A stretch of DNA of 64,000 bases from Lachnospiraceae bacterium NSJ-143 (GTDB lineage Bacteria; Bacillota; Clostridia; Lachnospirales; Anaerotignaceae): contig JALIFM010000001.1 of assembly GCA_022867625.1 (NCBI GenBank), forward strand, positions 186,001 to 250,000, written 5' to 3'. Under the pieces are notes generated by a model. It ran no database searches, was not told where the DNA came from, and saw only the letters and a program-made list of their open reading frames with translations. How positions within the stretch are numbered: position 1 is the first letter of the stretch; every line of letters begins with the position of its first letter. Positions 37,697-45,780 of this stretch are shown here, piece after piece. The position numbers and the translations under genes were made by a program.

Positions 37697-38998
37697 TTAA
37701 ATATTCAGGTTTCCGTCGCTGTCGAATATAAGCTCCTCCGGCTCGCCTGCAATTTCTAGGTTAGGGTTGTTTCTCACTTCATCAAGCATGCCTTCAGACA
37801 CATATATGTATTCCAGGTCGAGAGTGTTTTTAATACGTATCAGCCTTACCTTTTCACGGTCGATTTCTGTGCATGTCTTTATGCAGAGCTGGAATGTCTC
37901 TCTGTCGTTAATCATTATCATAGGGATTTTGGAAAATTCCAGCACTGTTGAGGTTATGCTGTTTGGATATGTGATTTCCAAATCCATGTCATCATAGAAT
38001 TTTTTGCTTATTACATCTACAAGGCCAAGCCCGTGGGCGTTTCCGTGAGTCTGTTCGGTCAGTCTGAGTATAGCCCTTTTTTGGGCCTTTATTCCGCCTG
38101 AAGCGTAAGGTGTGGCGAATGTGCCTGTAATATTGGGGTCCATGCCCTCGCCGCTTATGTTTTTGCCGAATTCGTCAACAACAAGCACATCGCAGTCGTC
38201 AAAATATATCCTTGGAAGGTATGTGAATGATTCTTTGAGGAGCTTCGGCTCCTCGGAATCTATTTCATCAGGGGTAAGGGCAACAAGCCTGCATGTCTCG
38301 TCAAAACTGTTTTCAAGTATTGCCAAACCAAAGAGTACAGGCGCCGCTTTCATTATTATTCTGCCGAATGCAGGCACAAGGTGGGCAAGGTATTTAAAGC
38401 CGTTTTTATGGCAGCTTTCAGCGCCCTCCTGTTTGCCAAGACCTATTGTCATCATTTTCATAAGCCCGCTTTCATATTCTCCGCGGAAAGCGGTGTGGGC
38501 CTTTATTCTGCCGCAGAGTATTATACCGTCGGCAGAGGCGGCGTTTTTATCTATGCGCACCTCTATTTCCTCAGGACGTATGTCGCCTACTACGGTATGG
38601 CCTACCACAACAGTCTCCATTGAGGATTTGATAGGGCAGCCTATAGATTCCTCGGTAACCCCAAGTGAAGCCAGTATCTCAAGCTGTCCCTGTGCCGTGG
38701 CTCCGCCGTGGCTGCCCATGGCAGGTACAACAAAAGGTAAAGCGCCCTTTGATTTGCAGAAATCAGCTATTGTTTTTATAATAAGCGGTATATTGCTTAT
38801 CCCGCGGCTGCCGCAGGTGATACAGATACTCATGCCGGGCCTTATTTTGGATGAGAATTTTTCTTCGCTAAACTGTGACAATATTACGTTGGGTATATCA
38901 TTCACATCAATTTTCGGTCTTGGAAATTTCTGATGAATTCTGACCATTCTGGGTATTTTCACATCTTTTAAAAGATTTGTAATAACTCTTTCGGGCAT
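37697..38998 (-). CDS. LarA-like nickel-pincer racemase/epimerase family protein
   Basis: 433 residues of the LarA/DUF2088 family. LarA interconverts D- and L-lactate using a nickel-pincer nucleotide bound to a lysine; homologues act on other 2-hydroxy acids. Candidate active-site residues are in order and spaced as in LarA: His97 (GSHGGA), His168 (KAHTAF), Lys181 and His197 (ESCHKNG), comparable to His108, His174, Lys184 and His200. It is the last gene of the dctPQM operon, 25 bp after dctM, so its substrate is probably what the TRAP transporter imports. The cofactor genes larB, larC and larE are not in this window. Confidence 0.78.
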   Translation of the reverse strand: MPERVITNLLKDVKIPRMVRIHQKFPRPKIDVNDIPNVILSQFSEEKFSSKIRPGMSICITCGSRGISNIPLIIKTIADFCKSKGALPFVVPAMGSHGGATAQGQLEILASLGVTEESIGCPIKSSMETVVVGHTVVGDIRPEEIEVRIDKNAASADGIILCGRIKAHTAFRGEYESGLMKMMTIGLGKQEGAESCHKNGFKYLAHLVPAFGRIIMKAAPVLFGLAILENSFDETCRLVALTPDEIDSEEPKLLKESFTYLPRIYFDDCDVLVVDEFGKNISGEGMDPNITGTFATPYASGGIKAQKRAILRLTEQTHGNAHGLGLVDVISKKFYDDMDLEITYPNSITSTVLEFSKIPMIMINDRETFQLCIKTCTEIDREKVRLIRIKNTLDLEYIYVSEGMLDEVRNNPNLEIAGEPEELIFDSDGNLNI

Positions 38999-39023
38999 TT
39001 AAATCGTCTCCTTTTTGGAAATT

Positions 39024-40331
39024 TTATACACCCCTTGCCCCAAACAGCCTTGGGATAAAGAGGGAAATATCAGGTATATATGTTATGAGCAAAAGCGCTA
39101 AAAGTGTTGCTATAAGAAGCGGCATAAGCGCGCGTACAATGTCGCTTATATTTATCTTGGCTATGTTGCAGGCAACAAACAAATCCAGTCCAACAGGAGG
39201 CGTTATAAGGCCTATGGCAAGGTTTACTACCATTATAATTCCAAAGTGGAGAGGGTTTACGCCAACTGATGTGGCAAGCGGCAGCAGCAGAGGCACAAGT
39301 ACAATAATTGCTGAGCTGGCGTCTAAGAAACAGCCGGCTATAAGCAGCAGTATGTTTATAAGCAGCAGTATTACTATTTTGTTGCTTGTGGCTGCGCTTA
39401 CCCAGTTTGTAAGTGCGGCAGGCACGCCTTGGCTTACTATTATGTATGAGAAGGCTGAGGCGCCCATTATAATAAAGAGTACTGTGGCCGAGCCTATGGC
39501 GGCTTTTACAAGCATTTTTGGTATATCCTTTAATTTAAGCTCCCTGTAGAAAAATGCCCCTACTACAAAACCGTATACAACCGATACGCCGGCAGCCTCT
39601 GTAGGTGTGAAAACTCCGCCGTATATGCCGCCGAGTATTATAACAGGCATCAGCAGGGCGAAAAACGCGCTCTTAAACGCCATTAAAGCGGTTTTGAGGT
39701 TCCTCTCTTTTTTAATTCCCTTGTAGCCGTGTTTTTTGGAGATTATATAGTTGAGTACTATAAGTATGCCGCCGAATATGAAGCCCGGGGCGAAGCCTCC
39801 CATAAACATGTTGCCTACGGATACCTCGGCCTGAACGGCGTAGACAATCATTGGTATGCTTGGTGGTATTATTATGCCTATAGCTCCGGCTGTAGCCATG
39901 AGGGCTGCGGCGTAGCGCTTGTCATAGCCGGCTTCTTTCATAGCCGGTATAAGTATTCCGCCGAGGGCCGCCACTGTGGCCGGGCCTGAACCGGAAATAG
40001 CGGCAAAGAACATGCTTGTGATTATGGCTATAACTCCAAGCCCGCCGGGCACAGAACCTACCAGCTCGTCAGCAAAATCAATGAGCCTTTTTGAAAGCCC
40101 GCCGGTTTCCATAAGAGAACCTGCCAGCATAAAAAACGGCACTGCTATAAGCGAGTAGGAGTCGCTGGCTGCGTAAACAAGCTGCGGCACAAGAGTAGGC
40201 GGAAGTTTGCCTACAGCCAGTATTGATATCAATGCCGAAAACCCGAGGCTTACGGCTATAGGTACGTTTATAACAAGAAATATAACAAAAGTGACCAGTA
40301 TAATAGGCACCATTTGAGACATTTTCAGCAC
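39024..40331 (-). CDS. dctM: TRAP transporter large permease (DctM)
   Basis: 435 residues, about 12 transmembrane helices. Na+-driven TRAP transporter large subunit, with GGLSKRLIDFADELVGSVPGGL and SGSGPATVAALGGILIPAM. It follows the small permease gene by 9 bp and precedes the LarA-like gene by 25 bp. TRAP systems usually import dicarboxylates, sialic acid, or hydroxy and keto acids; the specificity cannot be read from DctM. Confidence 0.93.
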   Translation of the reverse strand: MLKMSQMVPIILVTFVIFLVINVPIAVSLGFSALISILAVGKLPPTLVPQLVYAASDSYSLIAVPFFMLAGSLMETGGLSKRLIDFADELVGSVPGGLGVIAIITSMFFAAISGSGPATVAALGGILIPAMKEAGYDKRYAAALMATAGAIGIIIPPSIPMIVYAVQAEVSVGNMFMGGFAPGFIFGGILIVLNYIISKKHGYKGIKKERNLKTALMAFKSAFFALLMPVIILGGIYGGVFTPTEAAGVSVVYGFVVGAFFYRELKLKDIPKMLVKAAIGSATVLFIIMGASAFSYIIVSQGVPAALTNWVSAATSNKIVILLLINILLLIAGCFLDASSAIIVLVPLLLPLATSVGVNPLHFGIIMVVNLAIGLITPPVGLDLFVACNIAKINISDIVRALMPLLIATLLALLLITYIPDISLFIPRLFGARGV

Positions 40332-40340
40332 TCCCTTCCT

Positions 40341-40856
40341 TTAAAGCAGGCCTTCGGAAATATGGCCTTCGTCGTCGTTTCCTTTATGTTTAAAATCCTC
40401 AATCATTACCTGTATTACCCTCACTACAGTTAAAGCAAAGCCAACTATAAGTGAAACGGAAATATAGGCGATTGGCATTCCGACAGCTATCGTTTTTTGT
40501 CCGGTGGCGAACTGTTTGCCTGTAACTTCAAAGGAGAAATATATTATAACGATACAGAAAGCTATTACTATTGCGTAAGCTATAATTGATAATGCCTTTT
40601 TGATTTTTGCCGGAAACAGGCTTACAAGCGCGTCAACACCGAGGTGGCTTTTTGTTCTGAACCCAAGACTTATTCCAAGGCATGAGCTCCATACAAAAAG
40701 TGCTCTTAAAACTTCCTCGGACCATGGCAGGGATACATGGAAAATATATCTTGTTATGACCTGTATAAAACAGATTGCGGTCATAACAACAAATGTTACA
40801 GACAGGAGAGCTTCTTCAATATGGTTGAAGGCTTTTACAAATATGTTGTTTTTCAC
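40341..40856 (-). CDS. dctQ: TRAP transporter small permease (DctQ)
   Basis: 171 residues, four transmembrane helices with LPWSEEVLRALFVWSSCLGISLGFRTKSHLGVD, typical of DctQ. I choose the GTG at 40854-40856: GGAGGGAAC lies 5 nt upstream and the protein then begins VKNNIFVKAFNHIEEALL, whereas the ATG at 40901 has no RBS. It binds DctM in the membrane. Second gene of the operon, 86 bp after dctP. Confidence 0.9.
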   Translation of the reverse strand: MKNNIFVKAFNHIEEALLSVTFVVMTAICFIQVITRYIFHVSLPWSEEVLRALFVWSSCLGISLGFRTKSHLGVDALVSLFPAKIKKALSIIAYAIVIAFCIVIIYFSFEVTGKQFATGQKTIAVGMPIAYISVSLIVGFALTVVRVIQVMIEDFKHKGNDDEGHISEGLL

Positions 40857-40942
40857 GCGGGTTCCCTCCGTTTTTTTGTAAAATATATCCCAGCGGCACA
40901 ACCGCCGCCGGGACAGATAGTATTATGACTGACAGGTTTAAA

Positions 40943-42022
40943 TCAGCTGTTTTTAGCCTGGTCTACAGCCTCTATAAGGCCGTCTACAAGGTCGGCGCCA
41001 AGCTTCTGCCTGTATTCATCATAAACAGGCATTGCCATTTCCTTAAATACAGCCTCCTGCTCAGGTGTAAGGGTTACAACCTCGCAGCCTGCTTCCTTAA
41101 AGCCTTCTACCTGTTTTGAGTCGTTTTCGGCTATAAGGTTATTTATGTATTCGGCAGCGTCCTTTGAAGCCTGTATGAATATTTCCTTATCCTCAGGGGA
41201 AAGGCTTTCAATAAGGTCTTTGTTCCACATTATAAAGGCCGGGTCCCAGCAGTATGTCCAGTCTGTGATATATGGGCATACCTCATAGAGCTTATTTGAA
41301 TCAATGGCGGCCACAGGATTTTCCTGTCCGTCAACTGTTCCCTGCTGAATTGATGTGTAAACCTCGCTCATGTTGAGTATAGTAGGGTCGGCACCCCAGA
41401 GCTTAAATGAGTCAACAAGTGAATTTGCCTCAGGCACCCTTATTTTAAGGCCCTTAAGGTCGTCAGGAGTTGTAACCTGTCTTTTTGAGTTTGTAAGCCA
41501 TCTCATGCCGTTTTCGCATATAGAAAACGATATACAGCCGCTGTCCTCAAGCCATGTCATGGACTCCTTGCCGATTTCGCTGTTGTTCAATGCTTTAAAG
41601 CCGGTTTCTCTGTCGGGGAACATAAACGGAAGTGAGAACACAGCGTATTTTTCGTTAAAGCCCTGATAGCTGAGTCCTGAGTGAATCATTATCTGAAGCG
41701 CCCCTGTTCCTGTCATTTCAACAATGGACCTGTTGCTGCCGCCGGAAAGTGAACCGGCAGGATATGCCTCAACATCATATCTTCCATCTGTACGCTCATA
41801 AAGCAGGTCTCCAAGGTATTCAAGGCCAAGCTGCCAAGGGTGGGTGTCATTAAAAGGATGAGAGGCCAAAAGGACCTCGGTTTCAACCTTCGCCTCGCCT
41901 GAACCGGCCGCTGCTGCGGAACCTGACGAACCTGTGGAGCCTGATGAGCCGCAGCCTGATAAAGCTGAAACTGTAAGTACAAAAGCGGACGCAAGTGCTA
42001 AAATTCGTGCTTTCTTTTTCAT
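40943..42022 (-). CDS. dctP: TRAP transporter substrate-binding lipoprotein (DctP)
   Basis: 359 residues. Lipoprotein signal peptide with lipobox LSGC (Cys24), then a Ser/Gly/Ala linker. The DctP fold follows: GRYDVEAYPAGSLSGG, LKGLKIRVPEANSLVDSFKLWGADPTILNMSEVYTSIQQGTVDGQENP. The Arg of KIRVPE usually clamps the substrate carboxylate. Attached outside the membrane, it feeds DctQM. First gene of the operon, transcribed from the minus-strand promoter at 42119-42147 and divergent from a FadR-type regulator. Confidence 0.92.
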   Translation of the reverse strand: MKKKARILALASAFVLTVSALSGCGSSGSTGSSGSAAAAGSGEAKVETEVLLASHPFNDTHPWQLGLEYLGDLLYERTDGRYDVEAYPAGSLSGGSNRSIVEMTGTGALQIMIHSGLSYQGFNEKYAVFSLPFMFPDRETGFKALNNSEIGKESMTWLEDSGCISFSICENGMRWLTNSKRQVTTPDDLKGLKIRVPEANSLVDSFKLWGADPTILNMSEVYTSIQQGTVDGQENPVAAIDSNKLYEVCPYITDWTYCWDPAFIMWNKDLIESLSPEDKEIFIQASKDAAEYINNLIAENDSKQVEGFKEAGCEVVTLTPEQEAVFKEMAMPVYDEYRQKLGADLVDGLIEAVDQAKNS

Positions 42023-42101
42023 AAATAAAAATCCCCCTTTACAAATTATAAGTTTACCCTAAAATTATGACATAATATCTCAGTGCTTAAAACTTTAAGT
42101 G

Positions 42102-42147
42102 ATACTATGTATATTTTTAAAATATCATAGAGCACATACTATGTCAA
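42102..42147 (-). promoter_or_regulatory. dctP promoter with flanking ATACTATGT repeats
   Basis: Minus strand TTGACA (42147-42142), 17-nt spacer, TATTTT (42124-42119). The 9-bp repeat ATACTATGT occurs on the plus strand at 42102-42110 and 42136-42144. One copy overlaps the -35 and spacer and the other lies just after the -10, so a regulator bound to both would repress. Candidate site for the neighbouring FadR-type proteins. The rest of 42023-42383 is AT-rich without genes. Confidence 0.5.
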
Positions 42148-42383
42148 TGAGTTTTGGAAAATTGTGTTAAATTTGTTATTATCAACATTTTTTAGCTATA
42201 AATTTATGCAAGATAGATAATTTACACATAAATTTGGTTATGATACTATAAATATTAATTTATTAATCGGATATTGAATAAGATTTATGTTTTAAAGACA
42301 TCACATGAATATGGTTGGAAATTAGAAGAATTCATACGATGTCTATGCGAAAACAGGTAGTATGTCTTGGGGGAGATGTGTAT

Positions 42384-43118
42384 ATGGACAGCTTTGTACC
42401 TATTTCAAAAGAGGCGGCTGATAAAATAAGGGATATGATTTTTGTAGAAAAAAGGTTCGCCCCGGGAAGCAGGCTTCCCAATGAGACAGAACTTATGAAA
42501 GAGCTTAGAATAAGCAGAACAAGCCTGAGGGAGGCTATAAAGATACTTATTGCAAACAAAATTCTTTATATCAAAAGAGGTACAGGAACATTTGTATGTG
42601 ACTTTGAGGACGAAAACGAAAGCATTTTTGATGAGTTTTATCCTGCAAAAAGCCTGCAGCTTGTTAAAAACTCTTTTGAGCTGAGGCTTATACTTGAGCC
42701 GGAAATGGCTGCCCAGTCAGTATTTCATATTACGGATTCAAATGTGGAATATATTTCCCGACTTGAGGAGGATTGCAGCAAAAAAATACTCAACGGCGAA
42801 AACTATGCAGATGAAGATAAAAAATTCCACTCCGCTATAGCCCATATATCTGACAATCGCATATTTGAGGAGCTTATGCCTTATTTTTATGTTTCAATTG
42901 CCAATATAGAGGGAACAAAAAATCTGTCTGAAAGCGAGGCCGATTTTGTTATAAGAGAGCTGAATAAAAACGCCGTTATTTATCATAAGAAGATAGTTGA
43001 CTGCTTCAGGAACCGCGACTGCTCCGGAGTAAGAATCGCCATGGAAACTCACATATATAATTCACTCAATATATTTAACAGACTTATTGCCAAGAAGTTT
43101 AAGCTTTCTGATTTGTGA
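42384..43118 (+). CDS. FadR/GntR-family transcriptional regulator
   Basis: 244 residues. Winged helix-turn-helix (about 5-72: RLPNETELMKELRISRTSLREAIKIL, then IKRGTGTFV) and an all-helical FCD ligand domain (about 90-235) with conserved Asp/His metal-ligand positions (DKKFHSAIA). I use the ATG at 42384, with GGGGGAG 8 nt upstream; it gives an N-terminus aligned residue for residue with the paralogue at 43272. Divergent from dctPQM-larA; it likely senses the imported acid or a metabolite of it. Confidence 0.88.
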   Translation: MDSFVPISKEAADKIRDMIFVEKRFAPGSRLPNETELMKELRISRTSLREAIKILIANKILYIKRGTGTFVCDFEDENESIFDEFYPAKSLQLVKNSFELRLILEPEMAAQSVFHITDSNVEYISRLEEDCSKKILNGENYADEDKKFHSAIAHISDNRIFEELMPYFYVSIANIEGTKNLSESEADFVIRELNKNAVIYHKKIVDCFRNRDCSGVRIAMETHIYNSLNIFNRLIAKKFKLSDL

Positions 43119-43164
43119 AAGATGAAAATTTGCAGAATATCACGTAAACGGCTTATTTTGAGAT

Positions 43165-43188
43165 AAATACACTTGTAAACATGTATTT
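43165..43188. promoter_or_regulatory. inverted repeat upstream of the second FadR-type gene
   Basis: AAATACA and TGTATTT separated by 10 nt, in the gap between the two regulator genes; a possible operator or part of a promoter. Confidence 0.35.
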
Positions 43189-43271
43189 AAGGGCGGCGGG
43201 GGAAGCAAATATTGAAATTATACATTTCACAATGTATAATAGCTATAATAAATTTGGAAGGAATGAATGAA

Positions 43272-43961
43272 TTGGGCAAATACATTTCCCTTGCTGAGGA
43301 AACAGCCGAAAAGCTTAAACGAATGATAATGAATGAGGAAATTTATAAACCGGGTGAGAGGCTGCCCAATGAAAGCAACCTTTCCGAAATTCTTAAAGTC
43401 AGCCGCACATCTATAAGGGAGGCGGTAAAGATACTGATTGCCGGCAATATACTTGAGATAAGGAGAGGCGTGGGCACTTTTGTAAAAGAAAATCCCGGTA
43501 TGGCCTCTAACCTGTTTGATATGATATATCTGAGTGACAAAAAACAGGACTTGAAGGACTCACTTAATCTGAGGCTTATACTTGAACCGTCTATGATAAA
43601 AAATACAATAGATTTTGTTACAGAAGATGAGCTTGAGGAAATATGCCGTTACGAGGAGCTTTGCAGGGACGCCTGCCTTATGGGCAAAAACTATTATGAG
43701 TACGACGCCAAGTTCCATGAGGCTCTTGCCTGTGCCAGCCACAATAAAATATTTGAACAGCTGACGCCTCTGCTTCACCAGTCCATTATAATTATCAACC
43801 ATTCAATAAAGGATGAGCGGATAATAAACTCATTCAGGGAGAATGCTGTCATATATCATAAAAAAATTGTGGACTGCATAAAGGAAAGGGATTATGTAGG
43901 GGCCGAGGTCTATTCCAGAATTCATGTATATAATGCAATGAAAATAATGAATCTGCTGTAG
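43272..43961 (+). CDS. FadR/GntR-family transcriptional regulator (paralogue)
   Basis: 229 residues with the same two-domain layout as the gene at 42384: wHTH (RLPNESNLSEILKVSRTSIREAVKIL, then IRRGVGTFV) and FCD domain (YDAKFHEALA). I place the start at the TTG at 43272: GGAAGGA ends 9 nt before it and the protein then aligns with the first regulator without a gap. In-frame ATGs upstream (43212, 43263) either lack an RBS or touch it. Two paralogous regulators beside one transport operon suggest split inducer recognition or a heterodimer. Confidence 0.85.
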   Translation: MGKYISLAEETAEKLKRMIMNEEIYKPGERLPNESNLSEILKVSRTSIREAVKILIAGNILEIRRGVGTFVKENPGMASNLFDMIYLSDKKQDLKDSLNLRLILEPSMIKNTIDFVTEDELEEICRYEELCRDACLMGKNYYEYDAKFHEALACASHNKIFEQLTPLLHQSIIIINHSIKDERIINSFRENAVIYHKKIVDCIKERDYVGAEVYSRIHVYNAMKIMNLL

Positions 43962-43989
43962 GTATAATTTTCAGCAAAATATAAGCAAA

Positions 43990-44018
43990 TAAAAAAACCG
44001 CATGAAGCGGTTTTTTTA
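43990..44018. terminator. bidirectional terminator between convergent genes
   Basis: AAACCGC/GCGGTTT stem with A's before and T's after, serving both the FadR-type gene (plus) and the symporter gene (minus). Confidence 0.8.
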
Positions 44019-44021
44019 TTG

Positions 44022-45383
44022 TCAGAATTTGAATATCCCCTGTAAAAATACCAGAAGTATGAGCAGAGGAAGTATGTATGTAAGGTAAAACCTGGACCAT
44101 TTGGGAACCTTGATGCCTGAACCGGTGTTGACCTCTTTTATATAGTTATCCCAACCCCAGCCGTAACGGCTTACACAAAAAAGCAGATATATAAGTGAGC
44201 CAAGAGGAAGGAGCAGGTTGCTTACAATAAAATCCTCAAGGTCAAGCACAGCGCTTCCGTCTCCCAGAGGCTGGAAGGCAGACCAGATATTGTAGCCGAA
44301 CACACATGGCAGGCTTAACAGTATAACAGCCACTATATTTATATACGCAGCCTTTTTGCGGCTCCAGCCAAACATGTCTATTCCAAAGGATATAATGTTT
44401 TCAAAAACGGCTATTACTGTAGAAAATGCTGCAAAGGCCATAAACAGGAAGAAAAGCGCTCCCCACACACGGCCGCCGGCCATTGAGTTAAACACGTTTG
44501 GCAGTGTTATAAATATAAGGCTTGGACCCTGTCCCGGGTTGATACCGTAAGCCGAGCAGGCCGGAAATATTATAAGTCCGGCAACAATTGCAACAAAAGT
44601 GTCCAGCACACCTATACGCAGTGATTCTCCTAAAAGAGCGTGTTCCTTGCCTATATAGCTGCCGAATATTGCCATAGCGCCTATGCCGAGGCTGAGTGTA
44701 AAAAATGCCTGATTCATAGCCGCAACCACTGTAGGCCAGATTCCTACCTCCTTCATTCTGCCGAAATCCGGGAGAAGGTAAAACTTAAGCCCCTCAGTGC
44801 TTCCCGGTATTATAATGCTGTGTACCGCAAGCACAATCATTATGGCCATAAGGGAAATCATCATTATTTTAGTTATTCTCTCAACGCCCTTTTCAAGGCC
44901 AGCGGAGCATATGCCAAAGCCCACAATTACAACCAGTACCATCCAGAAGCCCATAACAAGCGGCTGTGAAAGCATTGTGCCGAATACAGCCGATACTTCC
45001 TCTGTTGTCTTTCCGGCAAATCCGCCTTTTATCATAAGATAAAAATAATGGAGCATCCAGCCGGCGACAGTTGTATAAAACATCATAAGTATATAATTTC
45101 CGGCCATAGCAAAAAGGCTGTGATAATGCCATTTCTGTCCAAGCTTTTCAAGGTACAGGTAAGATTTTGCTATGCTCTTTTTGCTTGCCCTTCCAACGGC
45201 AAACTCCATGCTCATTATCGGCATACCCATAATTACCAGAAAGAACAGGTAAAGGAGCACAAATGCGCCTCCGCCGTACAAACCCGTGATATAAGGAAAT
45301 CTCCATACGTTTCCTATACCTATGGCGCAGCCGGCGCTCAATAGCAGGAACCCCAGCCGTGAACCAAGTTTTTCCCTTTCCAT
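44022..45383 (-). CDS. neurotransmitter:sodium symporter family amino acid transporter
   Basis: 453 residues, 11-12 transmembrane helices of the LeuT fold. The first helix has the Na+/substrate-site signature AGCAIGIGNVWRFPY, followed by YGGGAFVLLY. Length equals that of MhsT-type bacterial transporters. Bacterial members take up Trp, Tyr, Leu, Ala or other amino acids with Na+. Upstream on the minus strand are a promoter, a 14-codon leader peptide with a Trp codon and an intrinsic terminator, so expression is probably controlled by transcription attenuation. The RBS GGGGGAG precedes the ATG. Confidence 0.9.
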   Translation of the reverse strand: MEREKLGSRLGFLLLSAGCAIGIGNVWRFPYITGLYGGGAFVLLYLFFLVIMGMPIMSMEFAVGRASKKSIAKSYLYLEKLGQKWHYHSLFAMAGNYILMMFYTTVAGWMLHYFYLMIKGGFAGKTTEEVSAVFGTMLSQPLVMGFWMVLVVIVGFGICSAGLEKGVERITKIMMISLMAIMIVLAVHSIIIPGSTEGLKFYLLPDFGRMKEVGIWPTVVAAMNQAFFTLSLGIGAMAIFGSYIGKEHALLGESLRIGVLDTFVAIVAGLIIFPACSAYGINPGQGPSLIFITLPNVFNSMAGGRVWGALFFLFMAFAAFSTVIAVFENIISFGIDMFGWSRKKAAYINIVAVILLSLPCVFGYNIWSAFQPLGDGSAVLDLEDFIVSNLLLPLGSLIYLLFCVSRYGWGWDNYIKEVNTGSGIKVPKWSRFYLTYILPLLILLVFLQGIFKF

Positions 45384-45440
45384 AAATAAATTCTCCCCCT
45401 AATTTTGACATTTGATTTAGTGGTTTAAAGCGGCAGATTA

Positions 45441-45469
45441 AAATAAAAAAACAGGCCCCTTAAGCCTGT
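45441..45469 (-). terminator. intrinsic terminator acting as attenuator in the symporter leader
   Basis: On the minus strand ACAGGC, 7-nt loop, GCCTGT followed by T7. It lies between the promoter at 45538-45566 and the symporter ATG at 45383. Its 5' arm is formed by the last codons of the leader peptide (Arg-Gln-Ala) just before the TAA, so a ribosome halted there would prevent the hairpin. Confidence 0.75.
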
Positions 45470-45504
45470 CTGATGTTTAGAATTATATTAGTCAGCCATT
45501 TCAT
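45460..45504 (-). CDS. 14-residue leader peptide MKWLTNIILNIRQA upstream of the symporter
   Basis: ATG at 45504, TAA at 45462-45460. RBS AGGTGG lies 6 nt upstream. The stop codon and the preceding three codons overlap the 5' arm and loop of the attenuator hairpin. The single Trp at position 3 and the aromatic-amino-acid-type transporter downstream recall TnaC-like arrest peptides. No published peptide of this sequence is known to me, and the Trp is near the N-terminus rather than 12 residues before the stop as in TnaC. Function is inferred from the geometry. Confidence 0.6.
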   Translation of the reverse strand: MKWLTNIILNIRQA

Positions 45505-45537
45505 AAAATACCACCTGTCAATAATAATACAAAATCT

Positions 45538-45566
45538 ATTTTAATACATTATTTTCTATAAAGCAA
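45538..45566 (-). promoter_or_regulatory. promoter of the symporter leader
   Basis: Minus strand TTGCTT (45566-45561), 17-nt spacer, TAAAAT (45543-45538), giving a predicted start about 25 nt before the leader-peptide ATG. Confidence 0.55.
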
Positions 45567-45583
45567 TAATTATTTATATTGAA

Positions 45584-45636
45584 ACACTTCTTTAAACACT
45601 TCTTTAAATCTGCCATGCCAAACAATATTTGGCATG
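45584..45636. promoter_or_regulatory. direct repeat and inverted repeat upstream of the symporter promoter
   Basis: ACACTTCTTTAA is present twice in tandem (45584-45607). A 9-bp inverted repeat CATGCCAAA/TTTGGCATG with a 5-nt loop lies at 45614-45636. Neither has a T run, so they look like protein sites rather than terminators; either the symporter leader or nifS could be the target. Confidence 0.4.
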
Positions 45637-45693
45637 AATAAATAATACAGTTATTTGGAATAAAATTTTTGAGAACAAAAACAGAAATGTGTA

Positions 45694-45722
45694 TTGACAA
45701 AATCATATCGGAATAGTAGTAT
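45694..45722 (+). promoter_or_regulatory. promoter of nifS-iscU
   Basis: TTGACA at 45694-45699, 17-nt spacer, TAGTAT at 45717-45722, about 50 nt before the ATG. Confidence 0.6.
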
Positions 45723-45780
45723 ATAAATGTAAACTTACTAAAATGATAGGAAATATATATAATGAAAGACGGTGCATAGT

